A stretch of 64,000 nt of DNA. Source: Mesorhizobium onobrychidis. GTDB taxonomy: Bacteria > Pseudomonadota > Alphaproteobacteria > Rhizobiales > Rhizobiaceae. The notes under the pieces were generated by a model, which was given only the letters and a program-made list of their open reading frames with translations, had not been told where the DNA came from and did no database searches. The stretch covers positions 1,116,001 through 1,180,000 of the forward strand of contig NZ_CP062229.1 in the NCBI RefSeq assembly GCF_024707545.1. Direction: 5' to 3'. A program made the position numbers and the translations under genes. Below, piece by piece: positions 19,429 through 30,979 of the stretch (within the stretch, counting starts at the first letter, position 1; the number at the start of each line of letters is the position of its first letter).

Positions 19429-21612
19429 ATGATCGAAGATTCGCCCTTTGTCGCAGCCGCGCCAGTGCTGGTGCCGATGCCCGCCGAGCGGCCCTACACC
19501 TATGCCGTGCCCGCCGGCATGCGCGTGGTGCCGGGCTCGATCGTGCGCGTGCCGCTCGGTCCGCGCCAGGTTGCCGGCATCGTCTGGGACGGCGTTGTCG
19601 AAAAGGTCGATGCCAAGAAACTGCGCCCGATCGAGCAGGTCTTCGACTGCCCGCCAATCGACCGCGCTATGCGCCGCTTCGTCGACTGGATCGCGCAATA
19701 CACGCTGTCGCCGCCCGGCATGGTGGCGCGCATGCTGCTGCGGGCGCCGGAGGCCTTCGACCCGGAACCGTGGATCGAAGGGCTGCAACGCACCTTCGCC
19801 AACCCCGACCGGATGACGGGCGCGAGGATGCGCGTGCTGGAAACAGCCGAAGGCGGGCTCGCCTGGACGCGGTCCGGGCTGGCGCATGCGGCCGGCGTCT
19901 CGTCGACCGTCATCGATGGGTTGAAGGCGCAAGGCGTGTTCGAGACCGTCATGATCCCGCCGCGACCGGTGGTCGCAGCACCCGATCCGAATTACGCCCA
20001 GCCTTCGCTGATGCCGGACCAGAGCGATGCGGCCGGGATGCTGCGCACCAATGTCGCGGCCGGCGTATTCGGCGTCACGCTGCTCGACGGGGTGACTGGA
20101 TCAGGCAAGACGGAGGTCTATTTCGAGGCGGTGGCGGCGGCGCTCGACCGCGGCAGGCAGGTGCTGATCCTGCTGCCGGAGATCGCGCTGACCCACGCCT
20201 TCCTCGAGCGCTTCCAGGAACGGTTCGGCGCCAAGCCGGCGGAATGGCATTCGGATCTGCCGCCAAGGATGCGCGAGCGTGTCTGGCGGCAGCTAGCGGA
20301 AGGTGGCGTGCGCGTCGTTGCCGGCGCGCGTTCGGCGCTGTTCCTGCCGTTCAGGGAACTCGGGCTGATCGTCGTCGACGAGGAGCATGACCCCGCCTAC
20401 AAACAGGAAGACCGCGTCTTCTACAATGCCCGCGACATGGCGGTGGTGCGTGGCCATATCGGCGGCTTTCCGGTGGTGCTCGCCTCGGCGACGCCGTCGG
20501 TCGAAAGCCGGGTCAATGCGAGCCAAGGCCGCTACAGCAGGGCGGTGCTTTCGGCGCGCTTTGCCGAGGCGGCGCTTCCCGACCTGAAGACGATCGACAT
20601 GCGCCGCGCCCCGCCGGCGCGCGGCGGCTTTCTGTCGCCGGTGCTGCTTGGCCATATGCGGCAGACGCTGGAGAAACGCGAACAATGCTTGCTGTTCCTC
20701 AACCGACGCGGCTATGCGCCGCTGACGCTGTGCCGGGTCTGCGGCCATCGCTTCGGCTGCCCCGTCTGCTCGGCCTGGCTGGTCGAACATCGCTTTCGCG
20801 GCCAGCTCGTCTGCCACCATTGCGGACACAATGAGCGACGGCCCGAGGCCTGCCCGGAATGCGGCACGCTCGACCATCTGGTCGCCTGCGGGCCGGGCGT
20901 CGAGCGCATCGCCGAAGAGGTCGTCGCGCATTTCCCAGACGCCCGAACCATCGTGCTGTCGTCCGACCTGATGGGCGGCGTGCGGCGGCTGAGGCTGGAG
21001 CTTGAAGCCATCGCCAATGGCGAGGCCGACATCGTCATCGGCACGCAGCTCGTCGCCAAGGGCCACAATTTCCCAAACATGACCCTGGTTGGCGTGGTCG
21101 ACGCCGATCTTGGCCTGGCCAATGGTGATCCGCGCGCTGCCGAGCGCACCTTCCAGCTGCTCAGCCAGGTGACCGGCCGTGCCGGCCGCACCGGCAAGAA
21201 GAGCCTTGGCCTGCTGCAGACCTTCCAGCCCGACCACCCGGTAATGCGGGCGATCGTCTCCAGCGACGCCGAGGCTTTTTACGAGCGCGAGATAGCCGAG
21301 CGCGAGCGGGCGGCGCTGCCGCCCTTCGGCCGGCTCGCTGGTGTTATCGTCAGTGCGGCGACGCGGGCGGAAGCGGAGGGGCATGCGCGGGGTTTGCGGC
21401 GCGCCGCACCTCCGGCCTCCGACCTGTTCGTGCTCGGCCCAGCCGAAGCGCCGCTGTCGCTGATCGGTGGCCGCCATCGCTTTCGCCTGCTGATCCAGGG
21501 CGAGCGGCGCGCCGACATGCAGGGGTTCATTCGCACCATGCTGGCCGAGGGACCGAAAATACGGGGCTCGGTGCGCGTGCAGGTCGATATCGACCCGCAG
21601 AGCTTTTTGTGA
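19429..21612 (+). CDS. priA: Primosomal protein N' (PriA helicase)
   Basis: A 727-residue replication-restart helicase that reloads the replisome at stalled forks. The N-terminal 3'BD domain is followed by Walker A DGVTGSGKTEVYFEA near residue 222, the DEEH box VVDEEHDPAYKQEDR near 317, and the zinc-binding region with Cys pairs CRVCGHRFGCPVCSAW and CHHCGH near 435-470. The helicase motif GRAGRTGKKSLG is near 585. The ATG at 19429 gives the expected length. In alphaproteobacteria priA often lies upstream of the atp operon, as here. Confidence 0.95.
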   Translation: MIEDSPFVAAAPVLVPMPAERPYTYAVPAGMRVVPGSIVRVPLGPRQVAGIVWDGVVEKVDAKKLRPIEQVFDCPPIDRAMRRFVDWIAQYTLSPPGMVARMLLRAPEAFDPEPWIEGLQRTFANPDRMTGARMRVLETAEGGLAWTRSGLAHAAGVSSTVIDGLKAQGVFETVMIPPRPVVAAPDPNYAQPSLMPDQSDAAGMLRTNVAAGVFGVTLLDGVTGSGKTEVYFEAVAAALDRGRQVLILLPEIALTHAFLERFQERFGAKPAEWHSDLPPRMRERVWRQLAEGGVRVVAGARSALFLPFRELGLIVVDEEHDPAYKQEDRVFYNARDMAVVRGHIGGFPVVLASATPSVESRVNASQGRYSRAVLSARFAEAALPDLKTIDMRRAPPARGGFLSPVLLGHMRQTLEKREQCLLFLNRRGYAPLTLCRVCGHRFGCPVCSAWLVEHRFRGQLVCHHCGHNERRPEACPECGTLDHLVACGPGVERIAEEVVAHFPDARTIVLSSDLMGGVRRLRLELEAIANGEADIVIGTQLVAKGHNFPNMTLVGVVDADLGLANGDPRAAERTFQLLSQVTGRAGRTGKKSLGLLQTFQPDHPVMRAIVSSDAEAFYEREIAERERAALPPFGRLAGVIVSAATRAEAEGHARGLRRAAPPASDLFVLGPAEAPLSLIGGRHRFRLLIQGERRADMQGFIRTMLAEGPKIRGSVRVQVDIDPQSFL

Positions 21613-21648
21613 GGCCGACCGTGCAATTTGGACCGGAGCTGTGAAGAG

Positions 21649-22344
21649 ATGAAAACCCTTGGCCTCATCGGCGGCATGAGTTGGGAATCAACGGCGATCT
21701 ACTACCGCCTGCTCAACGAGATCGTGCGCGAGCGGCTGGGTGGACTGCATTCGGCGAAACTGCTGCTGTGGTCGTTCGACTTTGCCGAGATCGCCGAACG
21801 GCAGCACGTCGGCGACTGGCAGGGGGCGGCCGTTCTGCTGGTCGAGGCGGCGCGTAAGCTGGAAGCAGCCGGTGCGGAGGGGCTGCTGATCTGCACCAAC
21901 ACCATGCACAAGCTAGCCGATCAGGTGGAGGTAGCGGTGTCGATACCGCTTATCCACATTGCCGATTCAACGGCCGTTGTAGTCCAGCGCGCTGGCGTCA
22001 AGCGCCCGGCGCTGCTGGCGACGCGCTTCACCATGGAACAGGATTTCTACAAAGGCCGGCTCACCGACAAATACGGACTTCAACCGGTGGTGCCGGAGCA
22101 AGCCGGGCAGGACATGGTTCATCGCGTGATCTACGACGAACTCTGTCAAGGCATCGTCAGCACCGAATCAAAGGCGGCCTACATTGATGAAATCGCTCGC
22201 CTGCGGCGCGACGAAAACATCGATGGCATCATCATGGGCTGTACCGAGATCACCATGCTGATCGGCCAGCCGGACTTCGACATTCCGGTCTTCGACACGA
22301 CGCGCATCCATGCCGAGTCGGCGGTCGAATTCGCGCTGGGCTGA
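21649..22344 (+). CDS. Aspartate/glutamate racemase family protein
   Basis: A 231-residue amino-acid racemase. It starts MKTLGLIGGMSWESTAIYYR. The first catalytic cysteine is in LLICTNTMHKLAD near residue 83 and the second in GIIMGCTEITMLI near residue 195, the paired thiols of the cofactor-free racemases. It belongs to the RacX/YgeA group, which act on aspartate or other amino acids and can supply D-amino acids to the cell wall. The substrate is not decided. Its stop (TGA) is just after priA's operon direction, so it may be read with the membrane gene that follows. Confidence 0.88.
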   Translation: MKTLGLIGGMSWESTAIYYRLLNEIVRERLGGLHSAKLLLWSFDFAEIAERQHVGDWQGAAVLLVEAARKLEAAGAEGLLICTNTMHKLADQVEVAVSIPLIHIADSTAVVVQRAGVKRPALLATRFTMEQDFYKGRLTDKYGLQPVVPEQAGQDMVHRVIYDELCQGIVSTESKAAYIDEIARLRRDENIDGIIMGCTEITMLIGQPDFDIPVFDTTRIHAESAVEFALG

Positions 22345-22439
22345 TGCGCTTTGCGCAATTCACCGACGCCATCTGGCGCATGTCTCTCCCTTCGCTAGAA
22401 TGCCCGAAATTTCGAAACAGCCATTTGCGAGGGGACAGT

Positions 22440-22835
22440 ATGGAATTTGCGTTTCCATGGCCGATGAGCCAGGGCGAGTGGCTGGCATGGTCGAGCGCCG
22501 TCGTGACCTTGCTGTTCGGCCTGCTGCTGTTCCTGGCGCCGGTGCTGGCTTTCCGAATCCTGCGGCTGCAGGTCAAGCCGGAGAAGGCGGCGGCGATCGC
22601 CGAAGGGCGCGGCAGGATGTCGGGCTTTTATCTCGGCGTCAGCCTGTGCTGCATTCTGCTTGCGCAACCGCTGCTCTACATGGCGCTTGGCTTTTCCTGG
22701 CTGTTCACCGCCTTCGGCCGCCTGCTGTCGATGATGTCGGATGGCGCCAACACGCCCTTCAATTGGGTTTCCATCGTGGTGGAACTGGTGCTGGCGGCGC
22801 TGCCGCTTGCCTTTGCCTTCGGCTTTGTGCCTTGA
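22440..22835 (+). CDS. Small integral membrane protein, function unknown
   Basis: A 131-residue protein with about four hydrophobic segments (residues 17-36, 62-80, 82-95 and 107-130). The pattern resembles small membrane families such as DUF4345, but I could not confirm this. The start at ATG 22440 follows a clear GAGGGGACAG ribosome site. It lies between the racemase gene and the atp operon and reads in the same direction. No catalytic motif is visible. Confidence 0.65.
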   Translation: MEFAFPWPMSQGEWLAWSSAVVTLLFGLLLFLAPVLAFRILRLQVKPEKAAAIAEGRGRMSGFYLGVSLCCILLAQPLLYMALGFSWLFTAFGRLLSMMSDGANTPFNWVSIVVELVLAALPLAFAFGFVP

Positions 22836-22917
22836 ATCAAAGGCTAATTCGGGACCGGCGGTCGAACCGCACCGCCGGATGCGACAATAGTGCCTGAAAA
22901 CCATGCGGGACGACGCA

Positions 22918-22946
22918 TTGCGGTCTTAAAATGCCTGTGCTAGACG
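22918..22946 (+). promoter_or_regulatory. Possible promoter for the F1 ATP synthase operon
   Basis: TTGCGG and TAGACG are spaced by 17 bases, 135 bases before the atpH start. The match to the alphaproteobacterial consensus is partial, so this is only a candidate. No other better candidate was found in the 246 bases upstream of atpH. Confidence 0.3.
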
Positions 22947-23081
22947 GCAATCGACTTTCGGCCGGGGATAGCGGAAGCCGCGCCTCCGTGCTTGGAAAAA
23001 TGCAGTAAGGTCAAAGATTTAGCTAGAGTTTTCGCTCGCGCCAACAATCTGCGGCCTGTCAGACAAGAGAAAAGACGGTCC

Positions 23082-23642
23082 GTGGCCCAATCGTCATCGC
23101 CAATCTCAGGTGTCGCAGAACGCTATGCGGGTTCGCTGTTCGAGCTCGCGCTCCAGGCGAATTCGGTCGCCCAGGTCGAGGCCGACCTCAACGGTTTCGC
23201 CGCGATGCTCGAAGGCAGCGCGGATCTTACCCGTCTGATCAATAGCCCGGTGTTCTCTAGCGAAGACCAGGCCAAGGCCATCGCGGTGATCGCCGACAAG
23301 GCAGGGATCACCGGCCTCACCGGCAATTTCCTGCGCGTCGTCGCCCAGAACCGCCGTCTGTTCGCCATCCCCGGCATGATCAAGGCATTCCGCCAGATCG
23401 CCGCCGAGCATCGTGGCGAGACCGCCGCTGAAGTTACCTCGGCGCATGCGCTGACCGACGCCCAGCAAACCGAGCTGAAGGCGGCGCTGAAAAGCGTTGC
23501 CGGCAAGGATGTCGCGATCACCGTGACCGTCGATCCGTCGCTGCTCGGCGGGCTGGTGGTCAAGATTGGCTCGCGCCAGATCGATACGTCGCTCAAAACC
23601 AAACTCAATTCGCTCAAGCTTGCACTGAAAGAGGTCGGCTGA
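23082..23642 (+). CDS. atpH: ATP synthase F1 delta subunit
   Basis: A 186-residue subunit that joins F1 to the peripheral stalk of the ATP synthase. The frame has no ATG near the conserved beginning; GTG 23082 gives [20 protein letters not shown], the usual family start. The C-terminal region contains [19 protein letters not shown], diagnostic of OSCP/delta. Its stop overlaps the atpA start (TGATG), so translation of the two is coupled. It is first of the five-gene F1 operon. Confidence 0.95.
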   Translation: MAQSSSPISGVAERYAGSLFELALQANSVAQVEADLNGFAAMLEGSADLTRLINSPVFSSEDQAKAIAVIADKAGITGLTGNFLRVVAQNRRLFAIPGMIKAFRQIAAEHRGETAAEVTSAHALTDAQQTELKAALKSVAGKDVAITVTVDPSLLGGLVVKIGSRQIDTSLKTKLNSLKLALKEVG

Positions 23643-25171
23643 TGGACATCCGCGCCGCGGAAATTTCCGCAATTCTGAAAGACCAGATCAAGAATTTCGG
23701 CAAGGAGGCCGAGGTCTCCGAAGTCGGCCAGGTTCTGTCCGTCGGCGACGGCATCGCCCGCGTCTATGGCCTCGACAATGTCCAGGCCGGCGAGATGGTC
23801 GAGTTCCCCGGCGGCATCCGCGGCATGGCGCTCAACCTCGAAGCCGACAATGTCGGCGTCGTCATCTTCGGCGCCGACCGCGACATCAAGGAAGGCGATA
23901 TCGTCAAGCGCACCGGCGCCATCGTCGACACGCCTGTCGGCATGGGCCTGCTCGGCCGCGTCGTCGATGCGCTCGGCAACCCGATCGACGGCAAGGGCCC
24001 GATCCAGGCGACCGAGCGCAAGCGCGTCGACGTCAAGGCGCCCGGCATCATTCCGCGCAAATCGGTGAACGAGCCGATGTCGACCGGCCTCAAGGCTATC
24101 GATGCGCTGATCCCGGTCGGTCGCGGCCAGCGCGAGCTGGTCATCGGCGACCGCCAGACCGGCAAGACCGCGATCATCCTCGATACGATGCTCAACCAGA
24201 AATCGGTGCACGACCATGGGCCGGAGAAGGAAAAGCTCTACTGCGTCTACGTCGCCGTCGGCCAGAAGCGCTCGACCGTCGCGCAGTTCGTGAAAGTTCT
24301 CGAAGAGCGCGGCGCGCTCGACTATTCGATCATCATCGCCGCCACCGCGTCCGACCCGGCGCCGATGCAGTACCTGGCGCCGTTCACCGCGTGCACCATG
24401 GGCGAATATTTCCGCGACAACGGCATGCACGCGCTGATCTCCTATGACGATCTGTCGAAGCAGGCGGTCGCCTATCGCCAGATGTCGCTGTTGCTGCGCC
24501 GCCCGCCTGGCCGCGAAGCCTATCCGGGCGACGTGTTCTACCTGCACTCGCGCCTTCTGGAGCGGGCCGCCAAGCTCAATGACGACAATGGCGGCGGTTC
24601 GCTGACTGCACTGCCGATCATCGAGACGCAGGCCAACGACGTTTCGGCCTATATCCCGACCAACGTGATCTCGATCACCGACGGCCAGATCTTCCTGGAA
24701 ACCAACCTGTTCTTCCAGGGCGTTCGCCCGGCGGTCAATGTCGGTCTGTCGGTGTCGCGCGTTGGCTCCTCGGCGCAGATCAAGGCGATGAAGCAGGTCG
24801 CCGGCTCGATCAAGGGCGAACTGGCGCAGTACCGCGAAATGGCGGCCTTCGCGCAGTTCGGCTCCGATCTCGATGCCGCCACGCAGCGCCTGCTCAACCG
24901 CGGTGCGCGCCTGACCGAACTCCTGAAGCAGCCGCAATTCTCGCCGCTCAAGGTCGAGGAGCAGGTCGCGGTGATCTTCGCCGGCGTCAACGGCTATCTC
25001 GACAAGCTGGCGATCGACCAGGTCGGCAAGTTCGAGCATGGCTTGCTCAGCCACATGCGCTCGGCCGGCAAGGACGTGCTCGACGGTATCCGCAAGGAGA
25101 AGGCGCTGTCGGACGATCTGCGCGCCAAGCTGAAGGCGGAGATCGACACCTTCGCCAAGACCTTCGCTTGA
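23642..25171 (+). CDS. atpA: ATP synthase F1 alpha subunit
   Basis: A 509-residue non-catalytic nucleotide-binding subunit of the F1 head. It begins [20 protein letters not shown]. The Walker A motif GDRQTGKTA is near residue 170, and the conserved arginine-finger region [19 protein letters not shown] is near residue 365. ATG 23642 overlaps the stop of atpH. Length and order are those of alphaproteobacteria. Confidence 0.98.
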   Translation: MDIRAAEISAILKDQIKNFGKEAEVSEVGQVLSVGDGIARVYGLDNVQAGEMVEFPGGIRGMALNLEADNVGVVIFGADRDIKEGDIVKRTGAIVDTPVGMGLLGRVVDALGNPIDGKGPIQATERKRVDVKAPGIIPRKSVNEPMSTGLKAIDALIPVGRGQRELVIGDRQTGKTAIILDTMLNQKSVHDHGPEKEKLYCVYVAVGQKRSTVAQFVKVLEERGALDYSIIIAATASDPAPMQYLAPFTACTMGEYFRDNGMHALISYDDLSKQAVAYRQMSLLLRRPPGREAYPGDVFYLHSRLLERAAKLNDDNGGGSLTALPIIETQANDVSAYIPTNVISITDGQIFLETNLFFQGVRPAVNVGLSVSRVGSSAQIKAMKQVAGSIKGELAQYREMAAFAQFGSDLDAATQRLLNRGARLTELLKQPQFSPLKVEEQVAVIFAGVNGYLDKLAIDQVGKFEHGLLSHMRSAGKDVLDGIRKEKALSDDLRAKLKAEIDTFAKTFA

Positions 25172-25200
25172 ACGAAGCCGGACGGGATCGGGTTTGAAGC

Positions 25201-26085
25201 ATGGCTTCGTTAAAAGACCTTCGTAACCGTATCGCCTCGGTCAAGGCGACGCAGAAGATCACCAAGGCGATGCAGATGGTCGCCGCGGCGAAGCTGCGCC
25301 GCGCGCAGGAGGCGGCGGAAGCCGCGCGCCCCTATTCGGAGCGCATGGGTGCGGTGCTGGCCAACATCACCCAGGCGATCGGCGGCGGCGGCGATGCCCC
25401 CGCGCTGATGACCGGCACCGGCAAGGACGACGTGCACCTGCTCGTCGTCTGCACCGCCGAGCGCGGCCTGTGCGGTGGCTTCAATTCGCAGATCGCCCGT
25501 CTTGCCCGAGACCATATCCGCAAGCTCCTGGCCGACGGCAAGCAGGTCAAGATCATCTGCGTCGGCAAGAAGGGCTTCGACATATTGCGTCGCGACTACG
25601 CGTCGCTGATCATCGACCGCGTCGATCTGCGCGAGGTCAAGACGCTGGACTTCGTCAATGCCGACGCGATCGCCAAGAAGGTGATCCAGCTCTTCAACGA
25701 GGGCGGCTTCGACATCTGCACGCTGTTCTATTCGCAGTTCAAGTCGGTGATCAGCCAGATCCCGACGGCGCAGCAGATCATTCCGGCCGGCGTGCCATCG
25801 GCCGCCGCCGAGACGACGAATGGCGGCAACGCCGTCTATGAGTATGAGCCGGAGCCGGGCGAAATTCTCTCCGACCTCATTCCTCGCAACATCTCCGTGC
25901 AGGTTTTCCGGGCGCTGCTCGAAAACGCGGCCGGTGAGATGGGCGCCAAGATGAGCGCCATGGACAATGCGACGCGCAATGCCGGCGACATGATCAACAA
26001 ACTGTCGATCACCTATAACCGCCAGCGGCAGGCGCAGATCACCAAGGAATTGATCGAAATCATTTCGGGCGCCGAGGCGCTCTAG
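25201..26085 (+). CDS. atpG: ATP synthase F1 gamma subunit
   Basis: A 294-residue central rotor shaft of ATP synthase. The N-terminal helix [20 protein letters not shown] and the C-terminal helix [15 protein letters not shown] are the two strands of its coiled coil. [14 protein letters not shown] near residue 85 is the family motif of the globular part. It follows atpA by 29 bases in the same operon. Confidence 0.97.
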   Translation: MASLKDLRNRIASVKATQKITKAMQMVAAAKLRRAQEAAEAARPYSERMGAVLANITQAIGGGGDAPALMTGTGKDDVHLLVVCTAERGLCGGFNSQIARLARDHIRKLLADGKQVKIICVGKKGFDILRRDYASLIIDRVDLREVKTLDFVNADAIAKKVIQLFNEGGFDICTLFYSQFKSVISQIPTAQQIIPAGVPSAAAETTNGGNAVYEYEPEPGEILSDLIPRNISVQVFRALLENAAGEMGAKMSAMDNATRNAGDMINKLSITYNRQRQAQITKELIEIISGAEAL

Positions 26086-27741
<1,656 letters not shown>

Positions 27742-27757
27742 TCAAGCGAATAGGGAG

Positions 27758-27842
27758 TAGTGAGTAGTGAGTAGAGAATAGTAAGTACGGGTTTGGGCGT
27801 TTTGCCCTTCACTACTTACTATTCACTATTGACCACTCACTA
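27758..27842. repeat. Inverted repeat between atpD and atpC
   Basis: The left part carries direct copies of TAGTGAG and then TAGAGAATAGTAAGTA; the right part carries TACTTACTATTCACTATT and CACTCACTA, so the two arms are imperfect inverses that fold with an inner stem GGGC/GCCC. This AT-rich, low-complexity hairpin is the only large break in the operon. It is similar in style to TAGTGAGTAG-type repeats of rhizobial genomes. It might reduce or protect the mRNA of atpC, but nothing proves that. Confidence 0.75.
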
Positions 27843-27850
27843 AATAGATC

Positions 27851-28258
27851 ATGCCTGAAGCTTTCCAATTCGAACTGGTCTCGCCGGAGCGATTGCTGGT
27901 CTCCGAGCAGGTCGAAGCCGTCGTCATTCCTGGCGCCGAAGGTGAGATGACCGTGATGGCACATCACGCGCCGGTCATGACCACGATCAAGCCGGGAGTC
28001 GTCACGGTGAAGACCGCGGCAGGCAAGGAAGAACGCTACGTGGTGTTCGGCGGCTTCGCCGACATCGTTCCGGCCGGCTGCACGTTGCTGGCAGAATCGG
28101 CGGTAGCCGTCGGCGACATCGACCGCGCCGACCTGGCCCGCCGTATCCAGGAAGCCAGGGAAGACGTCGCCGACGCGAAGGACGACCAGACGCGCAGCAA
28201 GGCCGAGCAGTTCCTTAGCCAGCTCACCACACTCGAAGGCGCCATCCTGCCTGCTTGA
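27851..28258 (+). CDS. atpC: ATP synthase F1 epsilon subunit
   Basis: A 135-residue subunit at the foot of the central stalk that inhibits ATP hydrolysis. It starts MPEAFQFELVSPERLLVSEQ, has the family stretch VVIPGAEGEMTVMAHHAP near residue 26 and GFADIVPAGCTLLAESA near 66, and ends in the two-helix domain. It is last in the operon and is followed by an intrinsic terminator. Confidence 0.96.
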   Translation: MPEAFQFELVSPERLLVSEQVEAVVIPGAEGEMTVMAHHAPVMTTIKPGVVTVKTAAGKEERYVVFGGFADIVPAGCTLLAESAVAVGDIDRADLARRIQEAREDVADAKDDQTRSKAEQFLSQLTTLEGAILPA

Positions 28259-28286
28259 AGCGAAGATCAGTCCGGCAATTGCAAAA

Positions 28287-28308
28287 GCGAGGCTTGCCTC
28301 GCTTTTTT
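28287..28308 (+). terminator. Intrinsic terminator of the atpHAGDC operon
   Basis: A six-pair stem GCGAGG/CCTCGC with a CTTG loop is followed by six T. It is 28 bases after the atpC stop. It is a clear rho-independent terminator for the operon. Confidence 0.9.
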
Positions 28309-28354
28309 ATTTGATGGACAGTCCTGCCTTGTCTGCCTTGGGGGGCGGTAGCCG

Positions 28355-29317
28355 GTGACTGAAGAAACAAAGTCGAGATCCAGATGGTCGGCGGCCCTGG
28401 TGTCGGCCTTTGGCGGTCCGTTCGGCGGATTTCTTTGGATCGGAAGCGGCAAGCTGGCGGTCATCAGTCTGGTCGCGATCAGTACCGCAACCATGGCCCT
28501 TTGCTACGTCGGGTTCCCGGTTTTGCCTGGCATCGATCTTTCCGGATTGGCCAATCTTTCTAGTATCGGCATAGCGACCTTGTCGGTGGTGCTCGTTGTT
28601 CCCTTTGCGCATCGATTCAAGCCGGACAAATGGTACGCACATGGATTTTCGGTTCTGGTGCTGGCCTTTCTGGCCTCGTCTCTGGCTGCGTTTGCGATCC
28701 GGTCGTTCCTGTTTCAGCCATTCTCAATACCAGCCAGCAGCATGGTGCCAACGCTTGAGGTCGGCGACTATCTGTTTGCGTCCAAATTTGCTTACGGCTA
28801 CAGCCGCTACAGCGTCCCCTTTGGCTTGCTGCCGATCGAAGGGCGGAGGTTCGACACGGCGCCGGCGCTGGGCGATATCGCAGTTTTCAGGCGGCCGTCT
28901 GATCCCGGTACCGACTACATCAAGCGTATTGTCGGCCTTCCTGGCGACAAGATCCAGATGATCGACGGCGTCCTTCACATCAACGATCAGGCGGTGAAGC
29001 TTGAAGAGACCGGCTCTTATTCCTCCGAGGAGATCCGGTCGGCCAAAATGCAGCGCGAAACACTGCAGAACGGCGTCTCCTACTCGGTCCTCGACGTGAT
29101 CGACGGATCGATGGGCGACAACACGCAGCCTGTTGTCGTTCCGGCCGGCCGCTACTTCATGCTTGGCGACAATCGCGACAGTTCCGCCGATAGCCGTTTT
29201 GATTTGGGCACTATTCCGTATGAGAATTTGGTCGGCAAGGGCGTTCGCCTGTTCTGGAACTCCAGAGGTATCGACTACTCGTCACGGCATACGTTGGACG
29301 GTCTGACAGGCAAATAG
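28355..29317 (+). CDS. lepB: Signal peptidase I with extra N-terminal membrane domain
   Basis: A 320-residue membrane serine protease. The catalytic serine is in FSIPASSMVPTLEVGDYL near residue 128, and the lysine general base in DYIKRIVGLPGDKIQM near 190; box E is GDNRDSSADSR near 270. Before the usual single membrane anchor there is an extra hydrophobic region (about residues 15-90, two or three segments), so it is not a standard LepB. It removes signal peptides of exported proteins. The start is GTG 28355. A paralogue beside the housekeeping lepB is likely but cannot be shown here. Confidence 0.88.
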   Translation: MTEETKSRSRWSAALVSAFGGPFGGFLWIGSGKLAVISLVAISTATMALCYVGFPVLPGIDLSGLANLSSIGIATLSVVLVVPFAHRFKPDKWYAHGFSVLVLAFLASSLAAFAIRSFLFQPFSIPASSMVPTLEVGDYLFASKFAYGYSRYSVPFGLLPIEGRRFDTAPALGDIAVFRRPSDPGTDYIKRIVGLPGDKIQMIDGVLHINDQAVKLEETGSYSSEEIRSAKMQRETLQNGVSYSVLDVIDGSMGDNTQPVVVPAGRYFMLGDNRDSSADSRFDLGTIPYENLVGKGVRLFWNSRGIDYSSRHTLDGLTGK

Positions 29318-29368
29318 CTTCAAGTCGTCAGCGCTTCCGCCGCACGTACGACTGCGCGCGGTTCTGCC

Positions 29369-30910
29369 TCATGTTTTCTCACTCTGTATGCCCAGCGCTG
29401 TGAAAGCAGCAGCCACGCCGCCCTGCCGCAGGCGTTCGAGATGGGCGGCCGCGAGGTCGATCAGCGTCAGGCGCTCAGCACCGCCCTTGGCGAAGCCGGC
29501 CAGGTCGAACACTGCCACCACCGCTTCGCTAGCCGACAGATGCCGAGTGTCGAGTGCGGCTAAGGCCAAGTCGAGCGGGTCGGTGAAATGGCTTTGCGGC
29601 AAGGATTTGCCGCGCGCCTCGCAAGCCGCGAGCCAGGCGGCTACCACCAGCATCAGATACGCGGGCGGGGCACCGCCGCTCAACCGCTCCATGGCGGAGG
29701 CGACGATGCGCTGCGGCAGTTTCTGGCTGCCATCATTGGCGATCTGCGCCGTCCGATGGGCAAGCGCGGTGTTCGAATAACGCTTGGCGAGCTGGGCGGT
29801 GTAGTCGGCCGTGTCGAGCCCGGCGTCCTTCGGCAGCGTCGTGATGGCCTCGGCCCACAATCCGTCGACGAATTGCCGGATCATCGGATCGGCGAAGGCG
29901 CGGTCGACCGTCTCATGGCCGCTGAGCAGGCCAAGATAGGCGATAGCCGAATGCGAGCCGTTGAGCAGGCGCAGCTTCATGTCCTCGAACGGCCCGACAT
30001 CACCGACCATGGTGACGCCGAACCTTTCCCAGGCCGGCCTGCCCGCCGGGAAATCGTCTTCGACCACCCATTGGCAGAACGGCTCGGTCATCACCGGCCA
30101 GGCGTCCTCGACGCCGAGCTGGCCTGATATCCGTGCCCGGTCGGCATCGGTGGTCGCCGGCACGATGCGATCCACCATGCTCGATGGAAATGCCACCTCG
30201 TCGGCGATATGGCGGTCGAGATCGGTGCCGCGCAAAGCGGCGAATTCGACCAGCAGCCGGTGCAGCGTGGCGCCATTGGCCGGGAGATTGTCGCAGCACA
30301 GCACGGTGAATGGCTGGATACCGGCAGCGCGGCGGCGCGCAAGCGATTCGGCCAGAAAACCATGCGCCGTTCGCGGTATTTGCGGGTTGGCCAAATCGTG
30401 GACGATGTCGGGATGGGCTGCGTCCAGTCCGCCACCCGCCGCCCTGAGATAGGCTTTTTCGGTGATCGTCAGCGTGACGATGGAGGTGCGTGGATCAGTC
30501 AGCGCGGCCAGCACCGCACCCGGGTCTTCCGGGGCCACCAGCATCGACATGATCGAGCCGACGACGCGCAGGCTTTCGCTGTCGCTGCTCCTGACCGCCA
30601 GCGTGTAGAGCCCGTCCTGCGGCGCCAGCGCGTCGCGTGTGTCGGCGCTGCGCAGCGAGACGCCGACAATGCCCCATTCCGTCTCTCCCGCAGCCAGGCA
30701 GTCGTCGACATAGGCTGCCTGATGGGCGCGGTGGAATGCGCCGACGCCGAGATGGACGATGCCGGGCACGATACGGTTGCGGTCGTATCCGGGGACCGCG
30801 ACCGAGGCCGGCAATGCCTGCCGCGTGCTGTTGGAAAGGCGTCTGTCTGTCATCGTGCGATGGGTCTGATCGAGCTCGTGCCGGGGCGTGGCCGGCATGC
30901 GGCGTAACAT
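29369..30910 (-). CDS. uxuB: Mannitol dehydrogenase family, probable fructuronate/tagaturonate reductase
   Basis: A 513-residue NAD-dependent polyol dehydrogenase of the long-chain family. The NAD motif GIVHLGVGAFHRAHQA is near residue 50, the conserved lysine and asparagine are in MKLRLLNGSHSAIAYLG near 310, and RYSNTALAHRTAQI near 372. Its position divergent from uxaC makes fructuronate (or tagaturonate) reduction the best guess; mannitol dehydrogenase is the alternative. I chose ATG 30910 because AAAGGAAA precedes it at proper spacing; homologues may start at ATG 30853. The protein is a little longer than the about 490 residues usual for UxuB. Confidence 0.82.
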   Translation of the reverse strand: MLRRMPATPRHELDQTHRTMTDRRLSNSTRQALPASVAVPGYDRNRIVPGIVHLGVGAFHRAHQAAYVDDCLAAGETEWGIVGVSLRSADTRDALAPQDGLYTLAVRSSDSESLRVVGSIMSMLVAPEDPGAVLAALTDPRTSIVTLTITEKAYLRAAGGGLDAAHPDIVHDLANPQIPRTAHGFLAESLARRRAAGIQPFTVLCCDNLPANGATLHRLLVEFAALRGTDLDRHIADEVAFPSSMVDRIVPATTDADRARISGQLGVEDAWPVMTEPFCQWVVEDDFPAGRPAWERFGVTMVGDVGPFEDMKLRLLNGSHSAIAYLGLLSGHETVDRAFADPMIRQFVDGLWAEAITTLPKDAGLDTADYTAQLAKRYSNTALAHRTAQIANDGSQKLPQRIVASAMERLSGGAPPAYLMLVVAAWLAACEARGKSLPQSHFTDPLDLALAALDTRHLSASEAVVAVFDLAGFAKGGAERLTLIDLAAAHLERLRQGGVAAAFTALGIQSEKT

Positions 30911-30954
30911 CCGTTTCCTTTCCGCACAATGGGCTGACGTTGCGTAAAAGTCAT

Positions 30955-30979
30955 CATACAACAATCTATTTTTTGTATG
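30955..30979. promoter_or_regulatory. Candidate GntR-type operator in the uronate locus
   Basis: CATACAA and TTGTATG form perfect 7-bp arms with an AT-rich 11-bp spacer, placed between the divergent reductase and uxaC genes. FCD-type GntR regulators bind such palindromes. The regulator encoded within the operon (35381-36157) is the natural candidate to bind it. Confidence 0.5.

Noticed and set aside
23123..25054. A 643-codon open frame opposite atpH and atpA
   Set aside because: Antisense of highly conserved genes; a by-product of GC-rich codon bias.
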